Assembly: GCF_001522545.3 (NCBI RefSeq)
Contig: NC_031773.1
Span: 21,826,460 to 21,890,459 of the forward strand
Direction of reading: 5' to 3'
DNA length: 64,000 nucleotides
Source: Parus major
Taxonomy: Eukaryota; Chordata; Aves; Passeriformes; Paridae
Below the pieces are notes generated by a model. It did not search any database. It was given only the letters and a program-made list of their open reading frames with translations, and was not told the DNA's origin. Position 1 is the first letter of the stretch, and each line of letters starts with the position of its first letter. This document shows, one piece after another, positions 23,941 through 37,142 of the stretch. The position numbers and the translations under genes were made by a program.

Positions 23941-26267
23941 TTAGTCTTTTCTGGAAATTAATACTTTAAAAATTATTTTATTTTGGAAGATGTATTTGTG
24001 TGCAACATAACCTGTCACTAGGTGGAAATACTGTTTCAAATACTGAAGTGTAGTTACATGGAGTGAAGCAGTCTTATACAAGGGCAATTTTCAGTTTTTG
24101 AGTGTGCTATCTAATCCTAGAAAAGATGTTAAAATGTAATTGTTTTGTGACACATTTCCTTTAAGATGGAACAGGCTGCTTTTCCCTTTTAAATAGCATT
24201 TTTTGCTACATCAATGTATGCCAGGAGCTTGCAGTAAAATTTAGATTTTTAGACAATTATTTCAGTTGCACTTATTCTCTATACTATATTTAAACAAAAA
24301 ATGGAGTCTTGGGACTTAATATCAAGAATACTATAGATTTTTCCAATGTTTTCAGAGAAATACAATTCCATGTTTGTATTTTACAAAAGTCTTTACTGGT
24401 AGTGGATATAAATAATTTTCATAATATAATTCTTCCAATAGCAGGTGACAACAATCAAATTCCTAATGAATAAATATTATGCAAGCATAGACAATATTAG
24501 CACCATTGCTGAGACCCAGAATTACTTAATTTCTGATATCTACACACAATATTAGTGAATTTGATTTTCCACAGTTTTTTGCACATCCTAAGACACAAGC
24601 AGGAAATCTACTTTGATCCTTATCCTATCCCTATGTTGTTTTAACATCCATGTAAATAGATTTATAGCAAAAATATCTACAAGTTTGGTAGTTTTTTTCT
24701 CAGATGAGATATATAATCAGGAGAAGAAGCATTAAGGATTCTGAGGAAAGAGCTTCAGAGTCATAACAGTATACAAAGCATAACATAGTGCAAAACAATG
24801 GCATTGACAATATTATCATAATATCGTGACTAATGCTATGAAGTCATTAAGTACTACAAAACTATTTTTTGGCTCCTGCCTAGACTAAAACTCCTAAATA
24901 AACAAAAACACTTGTGGGGAATAATAGAATTTACAATATTCAGTGAAAGAGTAGTGAGTTATGATATAGAAGTAAGCCAGAAGCAAACAAAATTGGAAGT
25001 TTAAAATTGACATTGCAAACGAAAGCTGGAAGACGGCTGCTGGTCTGGGAATACATGCCAAAAAGCAGGTTGGAAATATATCAGCAAGAGCACTTGGAAG
25101 TAATAGAATGACTTTCTTGTCACAGTCTGGAGTGTCATGTGATAAAGCACATGAAGAATTACCCATAATCTAATTGTCGAGAAAGCAAAAGATACTGCAG
25201 ATAAACAGCTGGAGAGATGAATGTCCGATAATTAACCCAGTCTGACATTAAAGACTGAAGAGCTTAAAAGTCTTTAGGTAGTCTGCAACTTAATGCTCTT
25301 TTCTTTTCAATAAAACATCCTAGAGAAAAGGTGTCCAGCACATGCCCTCCCACACATCTCAAGGAATAATCAGAACAAGTGAAAGCAACAGGAAAGGCAA
25401 AGGCCTCATGCAGTTCCTGTGGCATGCAATTGTCTTCTTGCAGGAGGAATAACACAAAGGAAAAAGAAATCCTCACCACACTTACTTAGATTCAGAGAAA
25501 ATTACTGCAGCAACCCGGAAAAGGAGGTAAAACATTATCATGTTTGTACAAAAAATATTAGCAGTTTTGTGATTGGGCTATGGTAATCCTCCTGTAAAAG
25601 CAAAATGATAGACATCCTCATGTTGTGCTCCTTTCTTCAACAAAAAATGCTCAGTGGAACATTTAACCATTAAAAAGTTAAGGAAATGCTTATCCAGCAC
25701 TTTTGGAGCTAAAAAGAAATTTTTTGTTCTTGGTACAGAGTAACCACCAAGAGTGTTGACATTTCCCTTTTAAAAAATCACTTCAGCTGGCGCAATCACT
25801 TCTTTTTCTTTTTTATTAGGTCCTTCAGATTCAAGATAAGAAAATATACACACAACCCTTCCTAGTTCAACTTTCTGCCTGAAATAAGACCTTCACATAA
25901 TGTTATTTGCTGTTCTTAAACAGATTAAGAACTTTCCTACTAGTGATAATATTAACAAGAGAGAAATTCACATTTTATTTTACACACAGCAATATGGGCC
26001 CTGAAGCAATGCAAAGTCATACACTAAGGCTGGGTAACCAACTACTAAATTATTGTCAGCAGCTTCTACAGAAAGATTTAAGATCAACAGGAGGGATGAA
26101 AAACTAAAAAATAAATAAAAAAAAGAAATACAAGCTTACACTGGTACCTTGTCAGAGAAAAGGAAACCAATTTTTACTCAGAAGAGAGGATTCCACATCT
26201 TGTGGCTGAGTAACTACACTTAGACCTTAATAAGATACACTCATTTGGAAGTATGAGTTGAGTTTAC

Positions 26268-26278
26268 ATATATATATA
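26268..26278. repeat. Short (AT)n microsatellite
   Basis: Eleven bases of alternating A and T. Confidence 0.8.
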
Positions 26279-29200
26279 GGGTCAGAGTCTTGGTAGCTCT
26301 CAGCTGTGATTATTGCATTACTATCTGCAAGGTGGACTTCTCTGGAAAGGAGACATATTCATCTCTCAGAATTATCAGTAGATTTCACTTTAAAATTACT
26401 TCAGTGATAAAGTTGTACACTAATTCACGTTTACCCACTCTGTGTCCAGGCTACCTCTTTGCCTTGAGAATAACTCACCCAGGGCATTTTCTAAACCAGT
26501 AAAGGAATATTCTTTATCACACTTGAACTGGATGGGTTGTTTTGATACTCTAAACTTAATCTTTTTTTCTTTCTCTTCCATCCCACTATGGAAAAAGAAA
26601 TTTAATTACATAACCTTGTGCTGTCACATATCCAGAAGAGCTCCTAGCATGTGGCAGGAATGCCTGCATTTTTGGTTTATGCCGGTAACACCTCCAGAAA
26701 TATAATAAGACAGAAGATATAGACTATTGATTTGTATCCAGATTAGTTTACATGTAGTCCAAACATAAGATCTTGTTCAGGCTCAGTATATGTTAAGATC
26801 TAAATGCTATCTATATGTTTGTTCAAGCAAGAATTCAATTACTTTCTGCCTTTGAAAGTAGCTTTCATAATAAGGCGATACTGGAGTTTTTTTTAAAGTT
26901 TTAGGGTGGACTTAATGAGACTTTCCTTTGAAACTGATGGCTTACATAAAGATAGAAAAATATAAGCAGAAAGATAGCTTGTGCCTCTCAGTTTAAGGAG
27001 GAAAACTGTATTGCTCAAATATGCATCCCACTGGAAATCATAATCTAAAGAGTATATCAGAAAATGTGTAGGTCCCAATATCCAAAGGATGTTCTATAAC
27101 CGTGCATTTCATTTAAACAGATGTTCTTCAATATGCAGGGAAACCATGATGACCTTTACAAGCTTACACTATTTCTAGACTCTTCTTTACCCTTTATCAC
27201 ATCCATTGATACAGACTATCTGGAATGGCCTGAATGAGAAACTATAAACCACCAAATGTCAAGTGAAATGTCATCATTAACTTTAATGTGTTACTGTTCA
27301 TCATAATAAGTCTGATCTTGAAACAACTTGCAAACTTGTGCAGCTTCAGTGGCAGTGAAATTTCTCCTAATTTACACAGATCACAGGAAGACCAGGATTG
27401 CACTGGATATTCTAAGTACAGCAAAATTTGCCTTTTGTTTGAAAAGTTTCCTTTTAGCTGCGACTAGATAATTTAATTTTTACTGCACTATTCCTTAAAA
27501 TGAAATACTTTGGTAAGGGCTTTTCTTCTTTTGAACTGAACAATCATTATGAAATATTCCAATTGAAATGAGCACAGTGCCTTGCCAACATATAGAGCAG
27601 TCAGGAGGATAAAAAGTCCAGAGTATGATTTGTTTTAGAGCCTTCAAAACAAGAATAAATCACATCAGAGCCTCAACAATAGGAAGATTTTTTTTTTTGT
27701 ATTAAAGCTTTGTATAAAGTTCTTATAATCTAAACTTCTTCACTGCATATTGAAAAGAATTACATTTTTAAAATGTAAATGTGCTTACAGTAAATGTACA
27801 TATATTAAACCCAAATTACTTTGTAGTTTGAGATGCATTTCTCTTTTTTCCTATAAAACTTAGAATAACAAAATAATACGTAGGTGTCTTCAGCATTACA
27901 GTAAGAGAAACAGAAAAAACCCCAAATATGAAGTTGCTTTTTCAGAATCCATTTGAACTTTCATGTGATACGTTTAAACATTTTGTTATAATAGTTCTGA
28001 GCTGTTAGCCTTCGCAGGACAGACACTGCATAGGAAGTGTGCAAGCAGCATTTAATTATAAAGCTGTGTTCTGAACACCCAAATAACATGGCTTCAGCAA
28101 ATGATTCTTTTTGATAATAATTTCTTAATTGCCTTGTAGAAACTTGAGCATAATAAAGATTGTGAGGCACAGCAACGAGGTGGATTAGAATACCTTTGTG
28201 AAAGCAAAAGATTTTGTTTCATTTCTCCTCTGTCTTCTTCACATGGCTAGAAATCACACTCCTATTTTCTCCATTAAGATATTTTAGACCAATATATTTA
28301 ATACAGAAGAATTTAGTTTTTGTTTGGAAACTGATAACCCAAGAAGAACCTAGAATAACTTGAAGAAAATGGTGAGGTTTGGTCCATCAACATTATAGTT
28401 CCTTTTATCCCTATCTCTTCAGATATCTTTGTAATTGATGAAAGGATGTCCTGGAGCCACTACTTGCCTTGCATCTATGTAACCTCGATTCCAAAGCTGC
28501 TTAAACTCTCAATAAGATGGTGTGGATAAATGTCTCAACTCTTAATTTTTCTGAAATTTTCAGTTTTAGTGACCAAAATAAAATCTGACAAATAATACTC
28601 CTCCTATAAAGCCTTTCCTCAAATATTTAAATACTTTTTTTTAATCAGCTTTTCCGACTAAAATAGCCTTAGCCCAAAAGAAAAAGGGCTGTAAAACACT
28701 TAGAGGACAGCAGAAGTACTTATTCCCCTTCAAATGCTCTGTTTGGTCCTAAGAGGATACACCTGCCTCTCTGAAGCAGTTTCATTCACTCCCAAAGAAC
28801 TTGGAGAATGTGGCTGCAGTTATATTTAAACATCACATGTAGGTTCTCCTGGTCCCCAAAGAGCATCATGAACTGAAAAAGGCTTCAGGGAAAACAGCAT
28901 ATTTGATAATTAGTCCCTTTGAAACAGCCTCTGTTTCTCCAAATACAGCATACTTCAGGATATTTTGATGACTATGAAAGGAATCTGAGGACCATGAAGT
29001 GTCAAAAATTGTCTCATGGAACCATTCAGCCTTTCTGAAGACCTTCAGAGTATATCATCAGCCTTCAGGTGAGACACCAGCCTCCCAGCACTCATCCCCC
29101 AGACTTCTCATGCTCAAGCTATTAAAAAAAGATGCCACATTCAATTTCATGTGGAAAAATACAGTGGCTTATTCTGCTTGCAGTGTTTATCCTCCTGAGG

Positions 29201-29701
29201 TGTCTTCCTCATATCTATCCCTCAATGCAGGAGACTTCTCTACCCATTTGTAAAGACTAACCCCCAAAACTACATTGAAAAGTAAGTTGACAGCTATATA
29301 TACAACACGCAGTAAAGCCTTGAGCTCAGTGTGTGGCTCAACAAGCCTCAGACTGCTGTGTCCACCACAGTCAGCACAAATCTCAGCACAGATGTTGCAG
29401 CTATTCACATCCTGAAGCAGGTGAGCTCTGAGCCTGGCAGCCTTCTATTCCTCTGCATCTATCCTGGGAAGATAGATCTGGGATTGACTGTTTTGCAAGG
29501 CTGTTAGTTTCCCCCATTCAATTCACCCTTGAAAACCACCTTTCAGAAATAAATGGCAGAATAGATTCTGAAATTGATGAGTCTGGAGCTCACCGGGATT
29601 CTTCCTCCATTGCTGAGCTCTTATCTGAGCTGATCTGCAGTTCTCCTTAGAATGACTTTTCTACCTGCTTGCCAATCATACCCTGAGCTAGCCAGCTGTT
29701 T

Positions 29702-30284
29702 CCTGGGCTGTATCAATGCAGTGAGACCAGAAGTTCGAGGCAGGCGAGTCTCCCCCTCTGTTCTGCTCTCGTGAGACCCCACCTGGAGAACTGCATCCAG
29801 CTCTGTGGACCCCAGCATAAGAAAGATGTGGATCTGTCAGATCAAGGCCAAAGGAGGGTCATGAAGATGCTTAGAGGGCTGGAGCACCTCTCCTACGAAG
29901 ACATGCTGAGAGAGTTGGGGTTGTTCAGCCTGGAGAAGGGAAGGCTCCAGGGAGACTGCCTTTCAGTGCCTAAGTGGGGCCCAAAAGAAAGCTGGAGACC
30001 GACTTTATACAAGAGCAAGTAGTGATGGGAAAAGGGGGAATGGATTGAAACTGACAGAGGGTAGTTTTATCTTGGACACTTGGGAACAATTCTTTGCTGT
30101 GAGGGTGGTGAGGCACTGGAACAGATCTCCCAGAGAATTTGTGGCTGGCCCATCCCTGGCAGTGTTCAAGGCTGGGTTGGATGTGGCTCTGAGCAGCCTG
30201 GTCTAGTGGAAGATGTCCCTGCTGGTGTTGGAATTAGATGATCTTTAAGGTTCCTTCTAACCCCAAAAAATTTGTCTGTTCCTG
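29702..30284 (+). mobile_element. CR1 LINE, 5'-truncated 3' end
   Basis: A plus-strand CR1 copy that starts near CCTGGGCTGTATCAATGC and runs through the conserved block GAGACCCCACCTGGAGAACT. It continues through the ORF2 C-terminus to a TAG stop at 30204-30206, then a short 3' UTR with the block GATGATCTTTAAGG (30238-30251) and a degraded terminal octamer region. Roughly 580 bp survive of a family that is several kilobases long, which is usual for CR1. CR1 normally makes no clear target-site duplication and has no poly-A tail, and none is seen. Indels relative to the family indicate a moderately old copy. Confidence 0.93.
29771..30206 (+). pseudogene. CR1 ORF2 C-terminal fragment, frameshifted
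   Basis: This is the C-terminal end of the CR1 ORF2 protein (endonuclease-reverse transcriptase), downstream of the polymerase core. The first frame, from 29771, carries RPHLENCIQLCGPQHKKD and later RGLEHLSYED and GLFSLEKGRLQGD, all landmarks of this family. A short deletion near 29955-29965, about 8 bp against the family as I recall it, shifts the frame. The second frame resumes with QCLSGAQKKAGD and continues through TRASSDGKRGNG, VRHWNR and PSLAVF to the TAG at 30204. No catalytic motif lies within the fragment and no promoter adjoins it. It is a dead retrotransposon piece and not a host gene. Confidence 0.9.
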
Positions 30285-33200
30285 GAAGGGTCATATCACA
30301 CCTGCCCACCCTGCACACAGAGTGAAGGAGCATCAGAGTGCACAGCACCATGTTAAAAGGGCTGCAGGCTATTGGCTGGAGGAAAGGGAGACTAGCTCAT
30401 ATTTTCCTGTTTGCTGGGGAAAACAAGCATGCTTTTGAAGAATTGTGTTTTCATGTTTTTCAAAAGCTTTCCCATTTTTTGCTTTAAAAATAAGCAGCCT
30501 TAGCAGCAGTTTCTGCTGGAAGAGAAATATCTAACCTCAAAAAATGCAAAAATAACCTTAGATCTTAAGTGGATTTGCATTTTTCTTACAAATATTTTGC
30601 TTGGTGTTATTAATTTGGATGTGAATGAGTTCTATTTAGGTATACTGAAAATCCAAAGGGTTCCTTTTTAGTACTAGTTCAATTATCACCATGGCACAGC
30701 CCGGTACTCTGAGACTAGGGAAGCAAAATTTGCTGGCATTCTGCCATCTGTAGCCATCCTCCAGTTATATTTATAGCCTGGGGAAGTCCCAATGCTACTT
30801 TTACCACATACGTGCAGTACAAGTGAGAATCTTTTGTTGCTGGGTTTCTTTTCAAAGCTGTTAACTTGGGACACTACAGCAGGCACTGTCTGGGAAGTCA
30901 CCTACCAGATAAACCTCCCAGTCATAGCAGAGAGCCTGATGCAAATTCCACTGAATGCACTGCATCAGTTTTCTTTTAAATTATGCTACAATTTGATGGG
31001 AGCAGAAACTGTGAGTTAGACTAGAGTTTCATTGTAGGTTTTAGTTTATATTTTGCAGTTTGTCACAAATTGTTTAGCATTTCAATACAAAATATGTCTT
31101 TACTATTCTTTATTGATTCATAATACATACAGCCCTCTAAGGTGCACAGACATGTGTGTGTCTGTAATACAAAGCTTTTGCCTGGTGAGCTGCAAAATAA
31201 ATATTCCATGTATTCACTAAATAACATCCTGTGCTTAACTACAGAAATGTACAAGGTAATTCAGTCTATTCTTAGAAGCATCATAACAAATTGAATTAAT
31301 TTATGTCAACAGATTTCTGAAACCAATTAAAGCATTTTAACAGCATGCAAACAAATAATAAAAAAAACATTGCTAGGAATGCTATTGTAATTTACTTTGA
31401 TATGTTCTTAAAACTAATCTGAACCATGACAGATTAGAAACCACAGGACAATGCACATTATTAAGCTCTTGCTTACAGACCGTCTGCTGTGATTTTGCTG
31501 TCATGCAAGGCTGTTATTTGAGCAAGGACAGAGCAAGAACTGTCCTTTAAAAACCTAATAGCAGCATGCAGCTTGGGCTTTGTTATGTTTTGTTCAGAGA
31601 ACAGTCATAAACAAATGCTGTAATTTTTTATTTATTGTATTTAATTTTTTTTTATTTTTAATTTTTACAGAGATAATGTTGACGAGAAATTTGTCTCATA
31701 TACATATATTTTCCTAGCAGCCAAAATACCAAAGAATGAATTCTTACATAATGACGAGAATCATGTTAAATTGTCCTTATCACAAAGGGCCCAATACAGT
31801 ATTCTGCAAAGGGATCCTTGGCTGTCCTCATGATAAATGGAGAAAGAAGAAGCAATAGAAGGTGACTGTGACAGCAGCAATGATGTAGCTGTAATGTAAC
31901 TGAATTTAAGTGAAAAATTAATTACTTCAATTTAGAAAGTGCTGTACTAGACACTACATTCATGACTACGTGACAAGCTGTGTGTGCTGGTTCATCTTAC
32001 AGCAAGAATGCAGCTAACATTTCTTAAATGCTTCAGTGCTAAAAAAGTGTTTTAAAAATCCACACCCAGAAAAAATAACACTGCCATTGAAACTGGAACT
32101 GAGTAATGCTGTCAGTCTTCCTAGCAGCCCTAATGACACATGAAAAACAAAAGTGAGAAGGATTTCCCTACCTATGATATTCATATGTGCCTGAGTTCTG
32201 AAGCCAGGAATTGTACAGAGTTCATAAAATCCTTTGGAAATACAGAATTACACAGAGCATGGAAAGAAGAGATGCTGTACAGTTTAAACCCTTAAATAAA
32301 ACTCAATTTTCTTTGAAGTTAATTTTCAAGATAGTAAATAAATTATAAAAAGGGGCAGGAAAGTTTTTCAGAATTTATTAACACTGGAAATATTTAACAG
32401 GAATCAACTTCCATATTTCCGTGCAGGAAGCTGAAAGAAAATGAAAATGGTTCTCTTTATATAGGGATGTTGAAATTGAAGAGGGTTCATGTACAGGATT
32501 TGGAGCTCTATTACCATGTTGAGTCAAATGAAATGTTTAGAATTTACTAGATTTCTCCTTTTCTGTTCAGAATTTTCAGTTTTGTGCTATTAAGATGTGA
32601 CACTGATCAATCTGTTGAATACTTAGGATTCTTGAATGTGAGATTCTATACTACTGCACACCTTTATACTGAACATATGATATCTCACAAACAGAAAAAG
32701 CACAAAACTATACGGACACAGAATTTCCATAAAATAAAAAATTGTTTACTGACCCTTCTATATCCACAACCTGGTTTTTAAATGTAGCTTCTCTCGTTCA
32801 CTAATCAGATACTTCTCACTAAGCTTTCAAACAATTTTCAAACATTTATGTGTGTCCTTTGCAAATGCAGTCTTTGTCAAACTTAAGGGTAGAACCTGTC
32901 ACAAAGCAGAATCCTAAATTAGTTCCAAACAATGGTATTTTCCCAACTGACTTTAAAAACAGACCTGTTCTGTTATCAAGCAAGTGGAACTGCCCTTGAG
33001 GCAGGCTCAACTTCCAAATTAATTGCCTTTTTTTGGTTCACTGTTAGATTCAAGGTGTAACACAAGGCCTATACTTTTATACCAGCTTCTTGGATACATA
33101 AAGAAAGGAAAAAATATTTTTATTTATAATTTTTCAGGATAATATCTATTGTATTTCAGAAATTGTCTTTTATTTCTGTCCTCAAGATCAGCTGAAGCCA

Positions 33201-34692
33201 AGAACAGGTAGTTCCCTTTTGAAGCTCCAGAAATGCATGGCATAACATGTTTATGTAAAAAATATTTTAATATATTTTGCTATTAAAATTCATTGCAATG
33301 TCTTTTCAGTGGAGCAATACTCTGTAAAATTGAGTTTTCAGAAGTTCTACATAGCCCAAATATACAAGACATGAAACTACAAAATTCTTTTTCTGATAGG
33401 CAAAAACCAAAATTAAAATATTAAAAAGTAAGTTTGTAGCCATTCTTCTGGCAAGTAAGGGTTCAGGGCTGAGGTTTTAAGCAGCTCAATGTCAGATTTT
33501 AATTCTCCAGACTTTCACTAAAGAGATTGCATCAAATCATCAAAATCTGATTAAAACAGAAAACATCTGGATATTAAAGTAATAATGCATGTAACTGGCT
33601 TTGAACTTAAAGACAGGTCAGGGTTCCCCTCTTTTTAAATGGCAATATTTGCAGTATTTTTTCAGAAAATATTGCATAGTGTTTTGCTATTGTGTGTTTT
33701 TGTTCACTCATACAAGGTGCCTTTAGCCATTTGTTGCTTCTGAAAAAAAATTTCTAGCACACCCCTCTCTTTAATGCCAGATCATTACAATGGGAATTTA
33801 ACATGAGTGCAGCAAGGAAACTTGATATCTTAGTTAAAAAGAGAAACTGCTAAAAAATTTCCCTCCAGCTGAATTATTTATTTCTCTAAAGACAGAAGGA
33901 CTTGAGTTCTTGCAGCACAGTGTTTTAAAACTGGATGCATTGCCATGATCTTGTGAAAACTGTTCCTGTCCTTCCCTCTCTGCCTCTTACCATCCCAGCC
34001 TCTTTCCCACCATCACCCAACTATAGCCACACCACCTAGGGGGAAAAAACACCACATTGCCATTTGCAACTTGCTGCTTCTGCAATTTTGGGTCCTCTTT
34101 ATTGCCTCTTGACTTAGGGTCAGCCTTTCAGAAGGGTGAGACAACAGCATTCAGGAGAGACAACCACACTAAGTCAAATGCTCTGCTTCCTTTTAGCAAG
34201 CATGCCATACCAACAAATTACTGGGAAAAGAGGGGGAAGAGGGGAAAAGATATCAAAGATTCACTTGGTTTTGAAATGCTAATGAATATAAAAGAATTAG
34301 AAGTGTTACTCTTACAGAGCAAACTGCTAATGTTTTGTACCTGCTATGTATAGAATTAATTTCAAAATAATTAACTGGTTACTTCTGGGATGTTTTGAAA
34401 AGGATTATGCAGAACTGCTGTTAAAAATTTGAAGAATATTATTAACACATTACATCAAGAAATGGTGCAGGCTGTAAAATGAAGCTATTTTCAAAAAAAA
34501 AGTGAACACTTTTAGTGGTTGGATGTGGTTTATAAATAGGATGCAATCATAAGAAAATTAGATATATAGAAAGATTTTAGAGAGAAATTAATGACACAAT
34601 TGTAAAGTAGAATTACAGACCTGAAAGTACTCCTTCTTTTCTCTTATTCAGTTAATATCAACTATTACCATGCTGAATTATTTGCAAATACT

Positions 34693-34714
34693 ATTTATAT
34701 TTTAAAATATAAAT
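34693..34714. repeat. 22-bp perfect AT palindrome
   Basis: ATTTATATTTT is followed immediately by its reverse complement AAAATATAAAT, with no loop. The next 25 bases continue as similar AT inverted words. It could extrude as a cruciform or act as an AT-rich flexibility site, but in such AT-rich DNA it may be chance. Confidence 0.8.
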
Positions 34715-36939
34715 TTTATATAAATATAAATTTTAAAAATTTTGCTTTTGAATGTAGCTAAATAATTTTTTTTTAGTGAAAATAATTTCAATTTAAATTA
34801 AATGCCAAGACTCTCTAAATTCTGTTAAGGTTCATAAGCTGAAATGTGGGATAATAAAATCCCCTTTTGATATAAAAAAGTATCAGGAACAATTTCTCTT
34901 TCTTCAGACCATACTTTAATATATTGGTTCCCAACCACATTTGCAAAATGAATGCATGGTTTATTGTAGGGATCAGCACTTGGAAATTCACTAGTTGTCA
35001 TAGAAAAAAATACTATAGATAAAAAAAGAGAATAATAGATTTGTGATTAAGCACTGGATAAGGCTTGGGAAAGAAGGTTTCAGTCACTTGGTCTTCTGCA
35101 GATTCCCTCTAGGCATTTACTAAATTTCATTCCTTTAATCAGTGCTCTAATACATAAGAACTGCAGCCAGGGAGCTACACTGCACTAAATGCTTGCAGCC
35201 CATAAAGGAAACTGAACTGAGTTTAGTTACTCTGTGTTCCCATTATCTACCAGTATTCCAAGAACTTCTTTTTTTTTTTCTGCAGGCATATGCAGATACA
35301 ATAACAGGAGAAACATTTTTTGCATTTTGTTGACAAGATGCATTTTCCTGATCTGGTTTTGTTATTCAGATACTTCTGTTATCTGCCCTCTCTTGATTTC
35401 CCTATCTCTTCTCTGGTTCCATATTATTCCTCATTTTTATTCTTCTCTTTTGCTACAGTTTTACAATATACTTCTCTTTCTTCCAGAAGGTTTTTCTCTC
35501 ATACTTAACTCCTCTTACTCTTTATGAACTCATTAGCAAGTTGTTGTTTTTCTTTTTTAATCCCTCAGAAAATCTGATTGAAATTGGTGATATTTTCTTG
35601 ACTGTGTAAAGAAATGGTGTTTAGTCTGTCTGCAGTCTTTCTTCCTGATCCTGGGATACAAGTTCCTCTTGATCTCAATAGTGAATATTGTGGTAGAAAT
35701 GTGGAATTCAGATTATTTTCCTGGAACTCCATAGATAGGTTGCTAAGAGCTTTGTAGTGTACCCTGCACAAAACCCTGTGAACAGAGTTCAACAGATCTT
35801 CATCCAAACTATCTAGGGAAACAGCCATTATTACTACCATGTAAGGAGTTAGAAAACTCTGGAAAAGGAATAGACAAAATTCCAGGACTTCTTTCCTATA
35901 AAGGACTCAAAACTATTTAAGACATTGGTACAATCACAATAATAAGAAATGTTTCCTTCAAGATTTTATGAATTTTCTTTACATTGAGGTTCTGCCAGTG
36001 TGTCCAGTTATTATGCTATAGCAGCAATTTTCAGCAAGTTATTTTCTATTAACTTTTTGAAGTTTAATTGATAAGTTGATGAAGCTTTGTGATAAACATA
36101 GACTACTTTGAAACCTGTGAATAGATAATGATTTCCACTGTCTGTGCAATGTTAGCAAGGGTTTCAGTGTTCCTTTTAGAATAAGACCTAAATTTTTTAG
36201 ATTGATTAATCTGTAAAAAGTTTAATTTAATAAAGCATTCTACAGTGTCATTCCAGGGCCTCAGAAATCAGCCAGGGCCTCTGTGGAAACCAGCCATTTT
36301 TACATCAACATTGAATGATTTATGAATATGCTTTGGGGCAGAAGATAATTCTGAGAACCCAGAAAAGTATCTTGCCAAGATCTGGGGGGTTTGTATATTA
36401 AAATGTTCACTTTCCATCAATCACATACTCATTTTCCTAATAGAAGAGGATCAGATATTCAAGTCTAATCATATGCTATGAAAAATTAATTTAAACCTAA
36501 GCCATAGTAGTATTTTTTACCTTAATTTTCCCTTTATTCTAGCAGTGTTGTTTTTTTTTTTCCTTTAGATCTGGATTATATGCCCATTTTCATAGCAGTC
36601 TCAATATCTACAGTGTCTTTATTAGGGCTTTTTTGAAATAATTATTTTTCTTGTAGAACCTGCAAAATTGTCTTGTGATCAAATCACTGCTAAACCCCAA
36701 ATCACTATGTCAAATAGAAACAGATGATATTCAAATGCACCCTGCTTTAACTTTGAGAAACATAAACTGTAGTTAATGCATTTTTTTTTTATATTAGTCA
36801 GTATTGTAGGAGTGTACTTTTATAATCTTTACCTTACTGAAATAATACTAAGTTAATCTGAATGTGTTAAAAAGTGGAGAGTGCTCTGTGAGCAGAGCTG
36901 TAAGTTCCTGTTTCTCTTTAAAGAAATTCCAAGCTCAGT

Positions 36940-37142
36940 AGCAGTGATCCTGCAGCTGCTGCTGCTCCCATACTGCACTAGTGATGCTCGGGACAAGGGG
37001 TTAAGTGAAGTCCAGCCTATGGCACCAGCAGGGGGACAAAGAGGAGTTACAGACAGCAGGTCACAGGTGTCCCACAGCTGTCCTCAGAGGGAAGAAGTCA
37101 GCCAGCAGCAGGAAAACAGCAGCAGCCTTGAGCAACAATAAA
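36940..37142. other. CAG/CTG-rich patch ending at an AATAAA
   Basis: A GC-richer patch has CTGCAGCTGCTGCTGCTCC near its start and CAGCAGCAG clusters towards its end. It closes with AATAAA at 37137-37142. An open frame over it (36881-37141) begins at GTG; its first in-frame ATG is at 37019, so it is not called as a gene. Possible explanations are an old LTR or a terminal exon of a non-coding transcript. Neither is supported beyond the composition and the signal. Confidence 0.25.

Larger units (their letters stand above)
17987..29701. other. AT-rich non-coding stretch, no gene recognised
   Basis: No coding sequence is recognised. It contains homopolymer tracts, a degenerate tandem repeat at about 20103-20214, a GC-richer patch at about 21850-22440 and a milder one that continues to about 22870. 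Frames in the GC-richer part are long only because A/T-rich stop codons are rarer there, and none resembles a known protein. Much of the remainder is A/T-rich unique-looking sequence. Confidence 0.6.

Noticed and set aside
30166..30440. Frames across the CR1 3' end and its right flank (30166-30351 minus and 30238-30438 plus)
   Set aside because: Shadows of the CR1 3' UTR and adjacent DNA, with no independent support.
36881..37141. 86-codon frame with a leucine-rich segment resembling a signal peptide
   Set aside because: It begins at GTG, not ATG. The first in-frame ATG lies after the hydrophobic segment, so no secreted peptide would be made.
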